Shown piece after piece: positions 7,025-15,522 of a DNA stretch of 64,000 nt (within the stretch, counting starts at the first letter, position 1; each line of letters begins with the position of its first letter). The notes under the pieces are model-generated. The model was not told the DNA's origin and did no database searches. It saw nothing but the letters and a program-made list of their open reading frames with translations. Both the position numbers and the translations under genes were made by a program. The stretch comes from DAOTXL01 sp034435455 (GTDB lineage Bacteria > Chloroflexota > Anaerolineae > JAAYZQ01). The stretch spans positions 1 to 64,000 of the forward strand of contig DAOTXL010000012.1 in assembly GCA_034435455.1 (NCBI GenBank). Direction: 5' to 3'.

Positions 7025-7797
7025 TCTTCTCGGTTGGGGTCCTGTAGCTCCTTCAGACGGTCCGGCAGCTCCTCCAGCCCGCCGATCTCTGCGTCGGGCA
7101 CGATATGGTCCGGCTGCCCGGTGTCGTCGTACCCGCCCCCCTCCTGGCGGGTATGCTCCCGCGGGCGGAGCCATATCCCCCGCATGCCGGCCCGCTGCGC
7201 GCCCAGGATGTCGGCGTCGAGGGTGTCGCCCACCACTACCACCGACCCTGGCGGCAGGTTCCATGCCTCCAGGAAGGGGGCGAAAGCGGCCGGGTCGGGC
7301 TTGCGGATGCCGGTGGCCGCCGAGTCGAGCGCCGGGTTCAGCCAGGGGCGGAAGCCAAAGCGGTCTACCTGGCGTTGGATGAACGGGTCGTGGGTGGCGT
7401 TGGAAAAGAGCCCCAGCCGCAGCCCCTGTCCGGCCAGCTTTTGCAGCGTGGGCAGGGCCGCGGGATCGGCGAACCAGCAGGTTTCTTCAAAAGCGAAAAA
7501 GGCGTCAATCGCCGCATCTACCAGGGCCGGGTCGGGATCGGACAGGCCAAAGTGGGCAAGGGTCCAGCGCATCGAGTCCCGGGCGGTCACTTCGCGCAGC
7601 GTCTCTTTGGCCCGGGCGAACCCCTCCCGGCGTCGGTCGAGCAGGGCGCGGGCGAACGCCTGGCCGTCCAGGCCCAGATCCTGTCCGTTGAGAAAGGCGG
7701 CCAGATCGGCCACACCCTGTTCGAAAATCTCCGGCCAGGGTCTGGACAGGTGCATCAGGGTGTGGCCCAGGTCAAAGATGATACCCCGGATGGACAT
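7021..7797 (-). CDS. HAD-superfamily hydrolase
   Basis: 258 aa with all four HAD motifs: I, IIFDLGHTLM with the nucleophile Asp but Gly at the usual acid/base position (DxG, seen in many HAD proteins); II, LGLFSNATHD; III, IRKPDPAAF with the catalytic Lys; IV, VVVGDTLDADILGAQRAGM. A C1-type helical cap (about residues 20-90) fits small phosphorylated or halogenated substrates. It is the last gene of a minus-strand run; its ATG is 1 nt after the hydroxyacid dehydrogenase stop. The substrate cannot be read from sequence. Confidence 0.85.
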   Translation of the reverse strand: MSIRGIIFDLGHTLMHLSRPWPEIFEQGVADLAAFLNGQDLGLDGQAFARALLDRRREGFARAKETLREVTARDSMRWTLAHFGLSDPDPALVDAAIDAFFAFEETCWFADPAALPTLQKLAGQGLRLGLFSNATHDPFIQRQVDRFGFRPWLNPALDSAATGIRKPDPAAFAPFLEAWNLPPGSVVVVGDTLDADILGAQRAGMRGIWLRPREHTRQEGGGYDDTGQPDHIVPDAEIGGLEELPDRLKELQDPNRED

Positions 7798-7798
7798 C

Positions 7799-8818
7799 TC
7801 AGTATCCCCTTGTCTTATCCACCAGATTCAGCAGCCCCTCGCCGGCCAGGTAGCGGCGCAGGTTTTGGGCAAAGAGGTCGGCCGCCCGCTCGTCGTAGCG
7901 AGGGGTAAACCCGGCAACGTGGGGCGAGATCAGGGCGTTTTCCAGCTTCCACAGCGGGCTGTCGGCGGGCAGCGGCTCCTGCTCGAACACATCCAGCCCG
8001 GCCCCGCCGATCCAGCCCTCACGCAACGCGCGGATCAGCGCCGCCTCGTCCACGATAGACCCGCGGGCGATGTTGACCAGGTATGCCGACGGTTTCATGG
8101 CCTTGAATTCGGCTTCCCCGATCAGATGGTGCGTCGTCGGGGTCAGCGGCAGGGCCACCACCACGTAATCGCATTCGGCCAGCATCTCGTGCAGCGCTTC
8201 GGGCGGATAGAACCGCTCCGGGATGGTCCCTTCGGGGTCGCCGGTCTGCGCCACGGCATAGCCCTGCTCGGCCCGTCCCGCCGAGCGACGCAGGGCCAGC
8301 ACCCGCATTCCAAAGGCCCGTCCCAGCCGGCCCACCTCCCGGCCGATGCTGCCATAGCCGATGATGCCCAGGGTGCTGCCCCGCAGTTCGGGCCGGGCGT
8401 AGAGGTCCCACCGCCCCGACGGCCACCGGGCTTCGCGCTGGCAGGCTGTCCAGTGGGGCACCCGCCAGCGATAGGCCAGGATGGAGGCCATGACATACTC
8501 GGCAATCGGCGTGGCGTGGATGCCGCTGCTGGTGGTGATGAGGACGTCGCTGTGCATGACGGGTCGCCCCAGAAGGTGGTCGGCGCCGGCGCTGTGGAGC
8601 TGAACCCAGCGCAGCCGGGGAGCCAGCTCCAGGACGTCGTCGGGCACGTGAAAGGTGTAAAGTACCTCGACCCCTGGATGGTTGGCCAGGGCAGCCGCCA
8701 CCTCCTGAGGGTCGTGGCAGGACTGTTGGGTGATGTGCAACCGGGGTGACACGGCACGCAGCCGGTCCAGCAGCTCGGCGGTAAAGCGAAGGGTACACAG
8801 GACTTGAACCGTTTCCAT
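7799..8818 (-). CDS. D-isomer-specific 2-hydroxyacid dehydrogenase
   Basis: The start is the ATG at 8818 (METVQVL) with GAGGAAA upstream, giving 339 aa. The NAD-binding domain shows LGIIGYGSIGREVGRLG (GxGxxG), followed by a conserved NIARGSIVDEAALIRAL and the substrate-side H near ISPHVAGFTPR; the catalytic Arg lies in the NIARGS block and the Glu in the DVFEQEPLP block. This family reduces 2-oxoacids to D-hydroxyacids with NAD(P)H. An insertion (about residues 180-200, ending EGTIPERFYPPEAL) is typical of the YoaD/GhrA-like group. It is placed between an oxidoreductase and a HAD hydrolase in one operon, suggesting sugar-acid metabolism. Confidence 0.88.
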   Translation of the reverse strand: METVQVLCTLRFTAELLDRLRAVSPRLHITQQSCHDPQEVAAALANHPGVEVLYTFHVPDDVLELAPRLRWVQLHSAGADHLLGRPVMHSDVLITTSSGIHATPIAEYVMASILAYRWRVPHWTACQREARWPSGRWDLYARPELRGSTLGIIGYGSIGREVGRLGRAFGMRVLALRRSAGRAEQGYAVAQTGDPEGTIPERFYPPEALHEMLAECDYVVVALPLTPTTHHLIGEAEFKAMKPSAYLVNIARGSIVDEAALIRALREGWIGGAGLDVFEQEPLPADSPLWKLENALISPHVAGFTPRYDERAADLFAQNLRRYLAGEGLLNLVDKTRGY

Positions 8819-8841
8819 CGTTTTCCTCGTAGATGGGATGG

Positions 8842-9822
8842 TTATGACTGAGGGACCAGGCGCGGCCGGCCGCGTCGAGCCGATTCGTAGAGGGCGGTCA
8901 GGGTGGCCACGTTGGCCCGGCTGCTTTCCAGCGGCACCGGCAGGGCAGCGCCATCGAGGGCGGCAGCCACTATCGCCTCCACCTCGCACTGGTAGGGGTC
9001 GGCCGGCGGCATGGTTATCACCTCTGCGCCCGACTCCCGCAGCAGCACGATCCGGCTCTCCGGGCCGAGGATGTAGGGCTGCTCGATGATCAGCCGTCCT
9101 TCCATGCCGATTACTTCGGCCTCGGTGCGGAACGGCTGGCGGAAGCCGCAATCAAAGGCGCCCAGCATCTCATCCCGGCAGTGCACCAGACCGGTAAAGG
9201 TCGCATCCACCCCGCTGCTGCTCAGCGTCTGCCAGCCAAAGACCTGCTCCGGTTCACCGGCGATCCAGCGGATAAAGCTGACCGGGTAGCTGCCCACATC
9301 CCATAGGGCCCCCCCTCCCAGTTCCGGGTGCCAGCGCACGTCGTCCAGCCGGTCCAGGAAGAAGGAAAACGCTCCACGCACCAGCGTCACCCGGCCCACA
9401 GCGCCCTCCCGGACCAACTGACGGGCCCGGTGGAGCAGGGGATGGTACAGATACATCACCGCCTCGGCTGCCACCACACCGGCCGACCGGGCGGCCTGGT
9501 CGATCCGTTCCACTTCGGCCACGGAGAGGGCCAGGGGTTTTTCGCATAGGACATGTTTGCCCGCCTGAGCGGCTTTGACCGCCCAGGTGGCATGGAGGCT
9601 GTTGGGCAGCGAGATATACACAGCATCCACGTCGGGATCGGCCAGCAACGCCTCGTAGCTGCCGTGTGCGCGGGGGATGCCCCACTCGGCAGCGTAGGCT
9701 TCGGCCCGGGCCCGGTCCCGGCTGGCCACAGCGAGGAGTTCGGCGCGCTCTGCGGCCCGGATGGCCGGGATCAACCGGCGGTTGATGTGGGCGGTAGAGA
9801 GCAATCCCCATTTCAGACCCAT
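8842..9822 (-). CDS. Gfo/Idh/MocA-family NAD(P)-dependent oxidoreductase
   Basis: 326 aa. The N-terminal Rossmann fold (MGLKWGLLSTAHINRRLIPA) has S-T-A in place of the usual GxGxxG glycines; HVLCEKPLALSV carries the conserved EKP lysine, and GGGALWDVGSYPV precedes the C-terminal domain of the family. Members oxidise or reduce hydroxyls of sugars, inositols or dihydrodiols. The protein is close in pattern to glucose-fructose oxidoreductase and dihydrodiol dehydrogenase-like enzymes. The gap to the downstream dehydrogenase is only about 20 nt, and the DUF362 gene lies 30 nt upstream, so all are probably cotranscribed. Confidence 0.88.
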   Translation of the reverse strand: MGLKWGLLSTAHINRRLIPAIRAAERAELLAVASRDRARAEAYAAEWGIPRAHGSYEALLADPDVDAVYISLPNSLHATWAVKAAQAGKHVLCEKPLALSVAEVERIDQAARSAGVVAAEAVMYLYHPLLHRARQLVREGAVGRVTLVRGAFSFFLDRLDDVRWHPELGGGALWDVGSYPVSFIRWIAGEPEQVFGWQTLSSSGVDATFTGLVHCRDEMLGAFDCGFRQPFRTEAEVIGMEGRLIIEQPYILGPESRIVLLRESGAEVITMPPADPYQCEVEAIVAAALDGAALPVPLESSRANVATLTALYESARRGRPRLVPQS

Positions 9823-9852
9823 AGTTCGACCTCCTTTGCAACCGGCAAGGGT

Positions 9853-11007
9853 TCAACCCTGTCCCGATCGGGCTATCATCCGCCCCAACCACGGCTGGCG
9901 CAGGATGATGGCCTGCTCGGGGCATAGTTCGTGGCAGCAGTAGCAGCGGATGCAGCCTCCCAGGGCAATGCGCGCCCGGCCTGCCACCAGGGCGATGGTC
10001 TGCGCCGGGCAGTTGGCGACGCACTCTCCGCAGCCGATGCACCGCTCCGTGACAAACGGGCTGGCGACCAGTTGTTTCGTGCCCCACTGCCGCAGAAAAC
10101 CGGGGGCCCACTCCATGCCGGTGTGGCTGCCGCCCGGCGGCAGACCAAAGCCTTCCACTTGTAGCGTGGCCAGGTCATCGCCGAGCAGTTCCAGGTCGGC
10201 GGCACGGCCGTCCGTCCAGCCGCGCCTCACCGCCGCCGCCACCGTCGGCACCGAGGTTGGGTCATGGCCCACCAGAGCCAGCGCCGCCACATCCACCGCT
10301 ACCGGGTCGGTCCCGGCTACCACTGCGCCGATGGGGAAGGGCCGGCCGGCCGATGGCCCATCGCCATCCATGCCTATCACGGCATCCATGACCGTCAGCG
10401 CCGGGCGGACGAAGCTCACCAGATCGAGAAGCATTTCGGCAAAACGGTCGGTCGTCTGCAGTTTGACGTGATAGCCGAACTTGAGTGCTCCCGGCACCAC
10501 CCCGAACAGGTTTTTGACCGCCCCGGTGAAGCGCATCAGGCTGTGGGTCTTGAGTTTGGGCAGCGAAAGGACAACGTCCGCCTCGGTCAGAAAGCTGCTC
10601 ACGTCCACCCGTTTGAGCAGCCTGCCCTCTGGATGGGGGTATTGTTGGGGGAGGATATGGGTATTCAACCTGGCGCCGGTCTCGGCGGCCACCGCTGCCC
10701 AGCCAACCTTCTCGTAAGCGGCTGACCAGGCCAGGCGGGGCAGGGGGGCGGCGGGGTTATCGGCAATGGTCGCCTGACCGCCCGCCTCGTGGACCAGTTT
10801 CACCACCGCCCGCACGACCGTCGGGTGGGTGACGATGGCCCTGGCCGGGTCGCTGGGCTGCAAGAGATTGGGTTTGACCAACACCCGCTGCCCTGGCCGG
10901 ACGAACGATTCCATGCCACCCAGCAGGCTCACCGCCCGGCGGACGGCTGCTTCGACCTGCCCGGCATCATATTCCTCACAGCGCACCAGTGCAACACGGT
11001 TATCCAT
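9853..11007 (-). CDS. DUF362 protein with two C-terminal 4Fe-4S clusters
   Basis: The start is the ATG at 11007 (MDNRVALVRC), 384 aa. Residues 1-290 are the DUF362 domain (VLVKPNLLQPSDPARAIVTHP; LSLPKLKTHSLMRFTGAVKN; GTDPVAVDVAAL). The end holds a 2[4Fe-4S] ferredoxin module: CIGCGECVANCP and CIRCYCCHELCP. DUF362 ferredoxin proteins are widespread in anaerobes and are presumed electron carriers or redox sensors; none of this gives a defined reaction. The start overlaps the stop of the metallo-beta-lactamase gene by 8 nt. Confidence 0.85.
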   Translation of the reverse strand: MDNRVALVRCEEYDAGQVEAAVRRAVSLLGGMESFVRPGQRVLVKPNLLQPSDPARAIVTHPTVVRAVVKLVHEAGGQATIADNPAAPLPRLAWSAAYEKVGWAAVAAETGARLNTHILPQQYPHPEGRLLKRVDVSSFLTEADVVLSLPKLKTHSLMRFTGAVKNLFGVVPGALKFGYHVKLQTTDRFAEMLLDLVSFVRPALTVMDAVIGMDGDGPSAGRPFPIGAVVAGTDPVAVDVAALALVGHDPTSVPTVAAAVRRGWTDGRAADLELLGDDLATLQVEGFGLPPGGSHTGMEWAPGFLRQWGTKQLVASPFVTERCIGCGECVANCPAQTIALVAGRARIALGGCIRCYCCHELCPEQAIILRQPWLGRMIARSGQG

Positions 11008-11956
11008 CGGCAACCTCTTGCCTGCTTCCTGCCTCCTGCCCCTTGTTTCCTGCCCCCTGCTTCTTGCCTCCTGCCTCTTGCTTCTTTTTCCTGGCCCTGG
11101 CTTTGGCTACCTCTTCGGCCCGGATCTCGTTCCACACGCGGCCCAGGCCCGACTTGAAGCGGCGGTCGGCCTTGGGCTTTTCCGACGGGGGGATGGGCCA
11201 GTAGCGGATCAGGTGAGACAGGCTGCGAGCGGTTTCGGCCTTGGGCATGCCGGCCAGGTAGGCGCTGCGGACTTTGCGGCGGACCAGGCGCAGATAGTTG
11301 GACATGTTTTCGGTTGCCTCTTTGCCCGTCGGTTCGCCGTGGCCGGGGATGAGGATATCGTAGTTGAGTTTGCGCAGATAGGTGAGCGCCTGAAGCCACT
11401 GCTTGGTGTTGCCCTGCGATAGAAACGGCGGCCGGTCGGTGATGACTACGTCGCCGGTGAACAGCAGCCTCTCGTTGGGGAGATAGACCACACTGGTAGC
11501 CGGAGTATGGCCGCCGACCGGGATGAGGTGGATCTCTTTATCCCCCTTGTACAGGATCGTGCGGCCCACGAAGGTGATCTCGGGCTTGACGATCCGCAGA
11601 TGTTTTTTCCACTCCTCTACGGCTTCGGGGATGCGATCACGGTACATGTTCATCAGCCGCGTGCGAAAGCTGTCGCCGTAGCTCTTCATCTCTTTCCAGG
11701 CGTGCTCGTGGGCGATGACTGTGGCCATGGGGAACCACTGGTCGCCGATGACGTGGGCGCGGTGGTGATCGGTGTTGATAATGTACAGGATCTCCTGGTC
11801 GGTCCGGTTCCTGATTTCGTTGAGCCAGTGGCGGGCTTCACGGGGCAACATCGGCGTGTCAATCAAGATCACCCCCTCGCCGGTGACGATAAAGGCCACA
11901 TTGGCCCCGTGGTATTTGGTTTCGATAAAGATGTTGGGTGCAATTTCTCGGATCAT
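11000..11956 (-). CDS. Metallo-beta-lactamase-fold hydrolase with altered first metal motif and repeat-encoded tail
   Basis: 318 aa, ATG preceded by GGAGG. The fold is recognisable: VILIDTPMLPREA, VGGHTPATSVVY (His150), LLFTGDVV (Asp169), LIPGHGEP (His206). The first motif, normally H-x-H-x-D-H, reads T-D-H-H-R-A-H (Asp63, His65, Ala67, His68), so one zinc-site His and the metal-bridging Asp are changed. The resemblance is to the SoxH/quinoprotein-associated MBL group. The last 35 residues are Lys/Gln/Gly/Ala only and are encoded by a 7-bp tandem repeat (11014-11083), so the tail is probably a neutral extension. It heads a five-gene unit down to the HAD gene. Confidence 0.82.
   Translation of the reverse strand: MIREIAPNIFIETKYHGANVAFIVTGEGVILIDTPMLPREARHWLNEIRNRTDQEILYIINTDHHRAHVIGDQWFPMATVIAHEHAWKEMKSYGDSFRTRLMNMYRDRIPEAVEEWKKHLRIVKPEITFVGRTILYKGDKEIHLIPVGGHTPATSVVYLPNERLLFTGDVVITDRPPFLSQGNTKQWLQALTYLRKLNYDILIPGHGEPTGKEATENMSNYLRLVRRKVRSAYLAGMPKAETARSLSHLIRYWPIPPSEKPKADRRFKSGLGRVWNEIRAEEVAKARARKKKQEAGGKKQGAGNKGQEAGSRQEVADG
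11014..11083 (+). repeat. Heptameric tandem repeat (CCTGCCT), 10 units, inside the MBL gene
   Basis: Ten consecutive 7-bp units (CCTGCTT, CCTGCCT, CCTGCCC, CTTGCCT and variants). On the minus strand they encode the basic C-terminal tail of the MBL-fold protein. The same repeat occurs in mfd (25084-25157). Confidence 0.75.
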
Positions 11957-11983
11957 TTTGCCTCCGGCGCGCCAGGTGTCGGT

Positions 11984-12018
11984 GTAAGGCGTAAAGTGTA
12001 AAGCGTAAAACGTAAAAC
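11984..12018 (+). repeat. Heptameric repeat (GTAAARC), 5 units, between alaX-type and MBL genes
   Basis: GTAAGGC, GTAAAGT, GTAAAGC, GTAAAAC, GTAAAAC in tandem; the same family as 4338-4407. It fills about half of the 72-nt intergenic gap. Confidence 0.75.
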
Positions 12019-12028
12019 GTGATATGGT

Positions 12029-13246
12029 TTATGCTTTCAGTAGAGTGGCCAGGGATTGAAAGGCCGCATCCAGGGCCTGAGCCACCCGCTCGCCTTGCGG
12101 CCCCCCTCCCTGGGCGAACTCGGGCCGGCCGCCGCCCCGCCCCCCGATCGTTTCGCACGCCTGGCGCAGCAGGGTGCCCATGTGCAGGGTGGGCAGGTCG
12201 GTCGAGCGGGCAAAGGTCAGGAGGCCCTTTCCTTCCGTCGGTTCGTCTGCTGCCAGCAGGGCCACGGTCTGGGGGCGCTCGACCAGGTGTTGGGCCAGGT
12301 GCTTCAGATCATCGGGAGGGCGGCCAGGCAGGTGGGCCTGTACCACCCGGACTCCGGCCAAGGCGGCGGCCTGGTGCCACAGGTTGGCAGCCTCGGCCTT
12401 TAGCCAGGCATCCCGGATGCGGCGTAGCTCGTGGCGGGTGGCTTTCAGGTCGTCGGCCAGGCGATGGACGGCATCGGCCAGCTCCCAGTGCCCGACACTG
12501 AGCTCCTGAGCCAGGTCCATTACCAGCGCGTTTTTGGCCTGGTAATCGCGTCGGGCGCGGCCGCCACACAGGAACTCGACGCGGGTCTCTCCGCCGCGCC
12601 GCTCGCCGCGGGTGATCTTGATCGGCCCGATCTCCCCCGTGGCCCGGACGTGGGTGCCGCCGCAGGCCGAACAGTCAAAGCCGGCTACCTCGACAACGCG
12701 CACCGGGCCGGGGTGGGCCACCGGTTTGCGCAGCGGCAAGGTGGGCACCTCCTCGTCGGGCACCCAGCGGGCAACTACCGGCCGGTTCTGGAAGACGACC
12801 TCGTTGGCCAGCGCCTCGGCGGCGTCCAATTCGTCGGCAGACAGGGGGGCGAGGTCCAGGTCGATCGTCGCATACCGATCCGACAGGTGAAAGCCGACGG
12901 TCTTGGCTGCCAGTTGCCGGACAAACGCTGCGGACAGGAGGTGCTGGCCGGTATGTTGTTGCATCAGGTCAAAGCGGCGGTCCCAATCGATCTGCCCCTC
13001 CACGCTGTCGGCCGTCAGCGGCCCGGCCAGAAGGTGGATCACGGCGCCGTCGGCTTCTCGCTCTATCACGTCGGTCACGGCCACACCGTTCAACCGGCCG
13101 GTGTCGCAGGGCTGGCCGCCGCCGGTGGGATAAAAGGCGGTGCAGTCCAGGACCACCGCCGGATGGCCCTCCCATTCCAGTCGCTCCACCACGTGGGTCG
13201 AAAAATGGGTCAGGTAGGGGTCGTCGTAGTACAGGCGTCTGGTCAT
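12029..13246 (-). CDS. AlaX-type alanyl-tRNA editing protein (threonyl/alanyl-tRNA synthetase SAD and DHHA1 domains)
   Basis: The frame is open upstream, but the ATG at 13246 overlaps the preceding TGA (ATGA) and starts the typical protein, 405 aa. The editing-site zinc ligands are present: HTGQH (His98, His102) and CGGTH (Cys195, His199), plus TGGGQPCDTG near residue 42. A coiled region (about 245-300) and a DHHA1 domain with GGRGGGRPEFAQGGG at the end make this the long AlaX form. Family knowledge: it hydrolyses mischarged Ser-tRNA-Ala or Gly-tRNA-Ala in trans. No aminoacylation core is present, so it is not an AlaRS. It is coupled to the thioredoxin/DsbD gene. Confidence 0.9.
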   Translation of the reverse strand: MTRRLYYDDPYLTHFSTHVVERLEWEGHPAVVLDCTAFYPTGGGQPCDTGRLNGVAVTDVIEREADGAVIHLLAGPLTADSVEGQIDWDRRFDLMQQHTGQHLLSAAFVRQLAAKTVGFHLSDRYATIDLDLAPLSADELDAAEALANEVVFQNRPVVARWVPDEEVPTLPLRKPVAHPGPVRVVEVAGFDCSACGGTHVRATGEIGPIKITRGERRGGETRVEFLCGGRARRDYQAKNALVMDLAQELSVGHWELADAVHRLADDLKATRHELRRIRDAWLKAEAANLWHQAAALAGVRVVQAHLPGRPPDDLKHLAQHLVERPQTVALLAADEPTEGKGLLTFARSTDLPTLHMGTLLRQACETIGGRGGGRPEFAQGGGPQGERVAQALDAAFQSLATLLKA

Positions 13247-15321
13247 GTCCGCCCCCCATGCCGTTGTGCCATTTGCTTTTTGGTCGGTTTCTTGGGGACC
13301 GGTTTTTCCAGGAGGTGGAACGATGCTGCCGCTATAGCCACCCCGATCAGGACCACGGCCAGGAGCAGCCAGGTCCAGGGGGTGTGGACGCCGAACAGGG
13401 GGGCCAGGGTCCAGGTCATCCACAGGGCCAGGCCCAGGAACACCAGCCCGGTGGCCAGCTTGATGGCGGTGGTGTAGCGGTTGACAAACTGTGTCAACTG
13501 TTCCGACGTGGTGCCCAGATAGCTCAGGACAAATACCACCACGAGGGGCAGGATGAACATCAGGCAGTAGAGCAGCAGGTAGAGGAAGGCGCGGACCGCC
13601 AGTTCCGGCACACTCAGGACATAGACGATAGTGGGCAGGTAGACCTGCCCGGTGCAGGCCAGCTCGATGAGCGACACAACAAAGCCGGTAACAAAAGCCA
13701 TGGCCACAAAAGCCCGCACCTGGGCGCTTTCGCGGATGACCTTGTGAATGCGGCGGCGCAGGCTCATCGGCAGCCGGAGGACCATTTCGCTCACCTGACC
13801 TTTCCGCGCCTTGAAAAAGTCGCGGAAGGTCAAGGCCGCCAGCACCGCACATAACAGGGCTGTGAGCAGGTAGACCCAACGGCCCAACGCCGTGAAAAAG
13901 CCGAGCGACTGGATCGCCTGCAACAGGCCCACGCCGACCAACAGATAGGTGAGGAACACGCCCAGCGCAAAGGCGAGGCCCACAAACAGGATGTCGCGCC
14001 CCCGGCGGCCGGTAAAGGTCATGTAAGAGATGAAAAAGACCAGGGTGGCAAAGGCGCAGGGGTTGAGGCCGTCAATCAGGCCCGCACCCAACACGGTGAG
14101 CACCTTCCAGTTTTTCAGGCGGGTCACGAGCGTCTGTCTGGCCTGCTCTGCCCGACAATCCTCCCAGGTGCGCCCGGCGCCCGTCGCCGCATACCTGGCC
14201 ACCACGGCCAGCAGGTTGTCGGCATTGGCCTCTGTGCCGATGAGCACATCCTGCCCGACAAAGATCATCGGCGTGGAAAGACGTTTCTCCTCCGGCACGC
14301 CATACTTTTCACTCAGGCACTCATTGAGCAGGACGTTGTCCTGCTCCTCGATGGCAAAGCGTTCGACCACGACCTGGGGGAACTGTTTCTGGACAAGCTG
14401 CAGGTCGTAGGTGGTGCGGGCGCATTCCTGACAGCCGGCCTTCTCAAAATAGGCCAGGTAGATCGGCTGTGGCGGCGGTTGGGTGCCGGTCGGAGAAGGG
14501 GTGGCGAGGGTGCCGATCAGTTCTTCGAGCGACGGCAAAGAGGCGCCACCCTGCGCCAGGTACTGCTCGATCAGGCCGGGAAGCCGTTGTTCGATCTCTT
14601 GTCGGCCGACGAGCATCTGCCGGCCGATCAACACCTGGGGCGTGCCCCGTGGCGGTGTTGTGACCCCCAGCGCCGCGTTGATCTGGTCCAGGATGGCGGC
14701 CTGTTCCCCCTTCGACAGGTCCAGGGCAAACGCCTGTAAGCGGTTGCCGTACTTTTGGCTCAGGGAGACGATCAGATTGTTCACCGGCTGAAAGTCGGTC
14801 TGGTCCTTGTCAAAAGCGATCAAGATCTGGACGGCGGGTTCCGGGGTGGGGATCACCACCGTTGGCAGGTTTTCCAGTGAAGGAAAATCCACGCCGCCCT
14901 GGGCCAGGTACTGCTCGATATAGCCCTCTAACCGGGCCGGGATCTCGTCGCTGCCGATCAGCACCTTGTCGCCGATGAACAGGGCCGGCACATACCCCTG
15001 GCGGTCTTCGGGCACGCCCAGCTTTTTCTCCAGGCCGATCATTTTGACATAATTCTCGACATCGTCGTAGATGTCGAAATCCTGGTGCTCGACCCGGTCG
15101 CCGTATTTGGCATAGACGGTGGGCAGATAGTTGTCCATCACCTCGTGGCAATGGGGGCAGGTTTCGCTGTAAAAGAGGTAGAAGCGGACTACCGCGCCCT
15201 CTGCCCCGGTGGTGGCCGTCGGGGAAACCGGGGCCTGGGCGGCGGACCCGCCTGCCCGGCTCAGTCCCCACGTCAGCGCGATCAGGGCGATGAATAGACA
15301 CGCGCGCAGGCCTTTTCTCAT
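13243..15321 (-). CDS. Secreted triple thioredoxin-like domain fused to a DsbD/CcdA-type membrane domain
   Basis: 692 aa. A signal peptide (to about residue 29) precedes three tandem thioredoxin/glutaredoxin-like domains. The first has CPHC (Cys55/58), the second (about 165-265) has no CxxC, and the third has CQEC (Cys297/300). The CcdA/DsbD transmembrane region starts near residue 405, with the two reactive cysteines in GLNPCAFATL (Cys422) and LACTGQVYLPT (Cys556) and six to eight membrane helices. The family moves electrons from cytoplasmic thioredoxin across the membrane to extracytoplasmic thiols. The CPHC and CQEC domains probably act as its outer partners. Domains 1 and 2 each end with a DFPSLE- or ASLPSLE-type linker, indicating internal duplication. 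It has its own promoter at 15388-15416. Confidence 0.88.
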   Translation of the reverse strand: MRKGLRACLFIALIALTWGLSRAGGSAAQAPVSPTATTGAEGAVVRFYLFYSETCPHCHEVMDNYLPTVYAKYGDRVEHQDFDIYDDVENYVKMIGLEKKLGVPEDRQGYVPALFIGDKVLIGSDEIPARLEGYIEQYLAQGGVDFPSLENLPTVVIPTPEPAVQILIAFDKDQTDFQPVNNLIVSLSQKYGNRLQAFALDLSKGEQAAILDQINAALGVTTPPRGTPQVLIGRQMLVGRQEIEQRLPGLIEQYLAQGGASLPSLEELIGTLATPSPTGTQPPPQPIYLAYFEKAGCQECARTTYDLQLVQKQFPQVVVERFAIEEQDNVLLNECLSEKYGVPEEKRLSTPMIFVGQDVLIGTEANADNLLAVVARYAATGAGRTWEDCRAEQARQTLVTRLKNWKVLTVLGAGLIDGLNPCAFATLVFFISYMTFTGRRGRDILFVGLAFALGVFLTYLLVGVGLLQAIQSLGFFTALGRWVYLLTALLCAVLAALTFRDFFKARKGQVSEMVLRLPMSLRRRIHKVIRESAQVRAFVAMAFVTGFVVSLIELACTGQVYLPTIVYVLSVPELAVRAFLYLLLYCLMFILPLVVVFVLSYLGTTSEQLTQFVNRYTTAIKLATGLVFLGLALWMTWTLAPLFGVHTPWTWLLLAVVLIGVAIAAASFHLLEKPVPKKPTKKQMAQRHGGRT

Positions 15322-15387
15322 TGGGACTCGTCTCTCATTTCAGATCTATTCTGCCTGCAGGGCAACCGCCCTCCAGGTGTGGCCGGG

Positions 15388-15416
15388 ATTATAGCACAAT
15401 CCGGTGGTTTTGCCAA
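15388..15416 (-). promoter_or_regulatory. Promoter of the thioredoxin/DsbD-alaX run
   Basis: On the minus strand TTGGCA (15416-15411), 17 nt, TATAAT (15393-15388). The expected start is near 15381, about 60 nt before the ATG at 15321. Confidence 0.7.
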
Positions 15417-15446
15417 TTGTTTCCCCTTCTCCCTTGCCGCTTTGAG

Positions 15447-15478
15447 GAGTGGGACAACTGCTCGCTGTTGTCCCACTC
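15447..15478. terminator. Perfect hairpin downstream of dnaK
   Basis: GAGTGGGACAAC and GTTGTCCCACTC form a perfect 12-bp stem with an 8-nt loop, 45 nt past the dnaK stop. There is no T-run on either strand, so it may be a Rho-type end, an mRNA stabiliser or a binding site. It does not match the CIRCE heat-shock operator. Confidence 0.45.
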
Positions 15479-15522
15479 GGCGAAAGGGGCCCCCCGCCGG
15501 TCAGTGGGGGGTTGCACGGGCC

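Noticed and set aside
2547..7797. Large out-of-frame ORFs opposite most genes
   Set aside because: High GC content leaves long open shadows; the strand with family motifs and ribosome sites was chosen in each case.
15447..15478. CIRCE or other heat-shock operator next to dnaK
   Set aside because: The inverted repeat is downstream of dnaK and does not match TTAGCACTC-N9-GAGTGCTAA.
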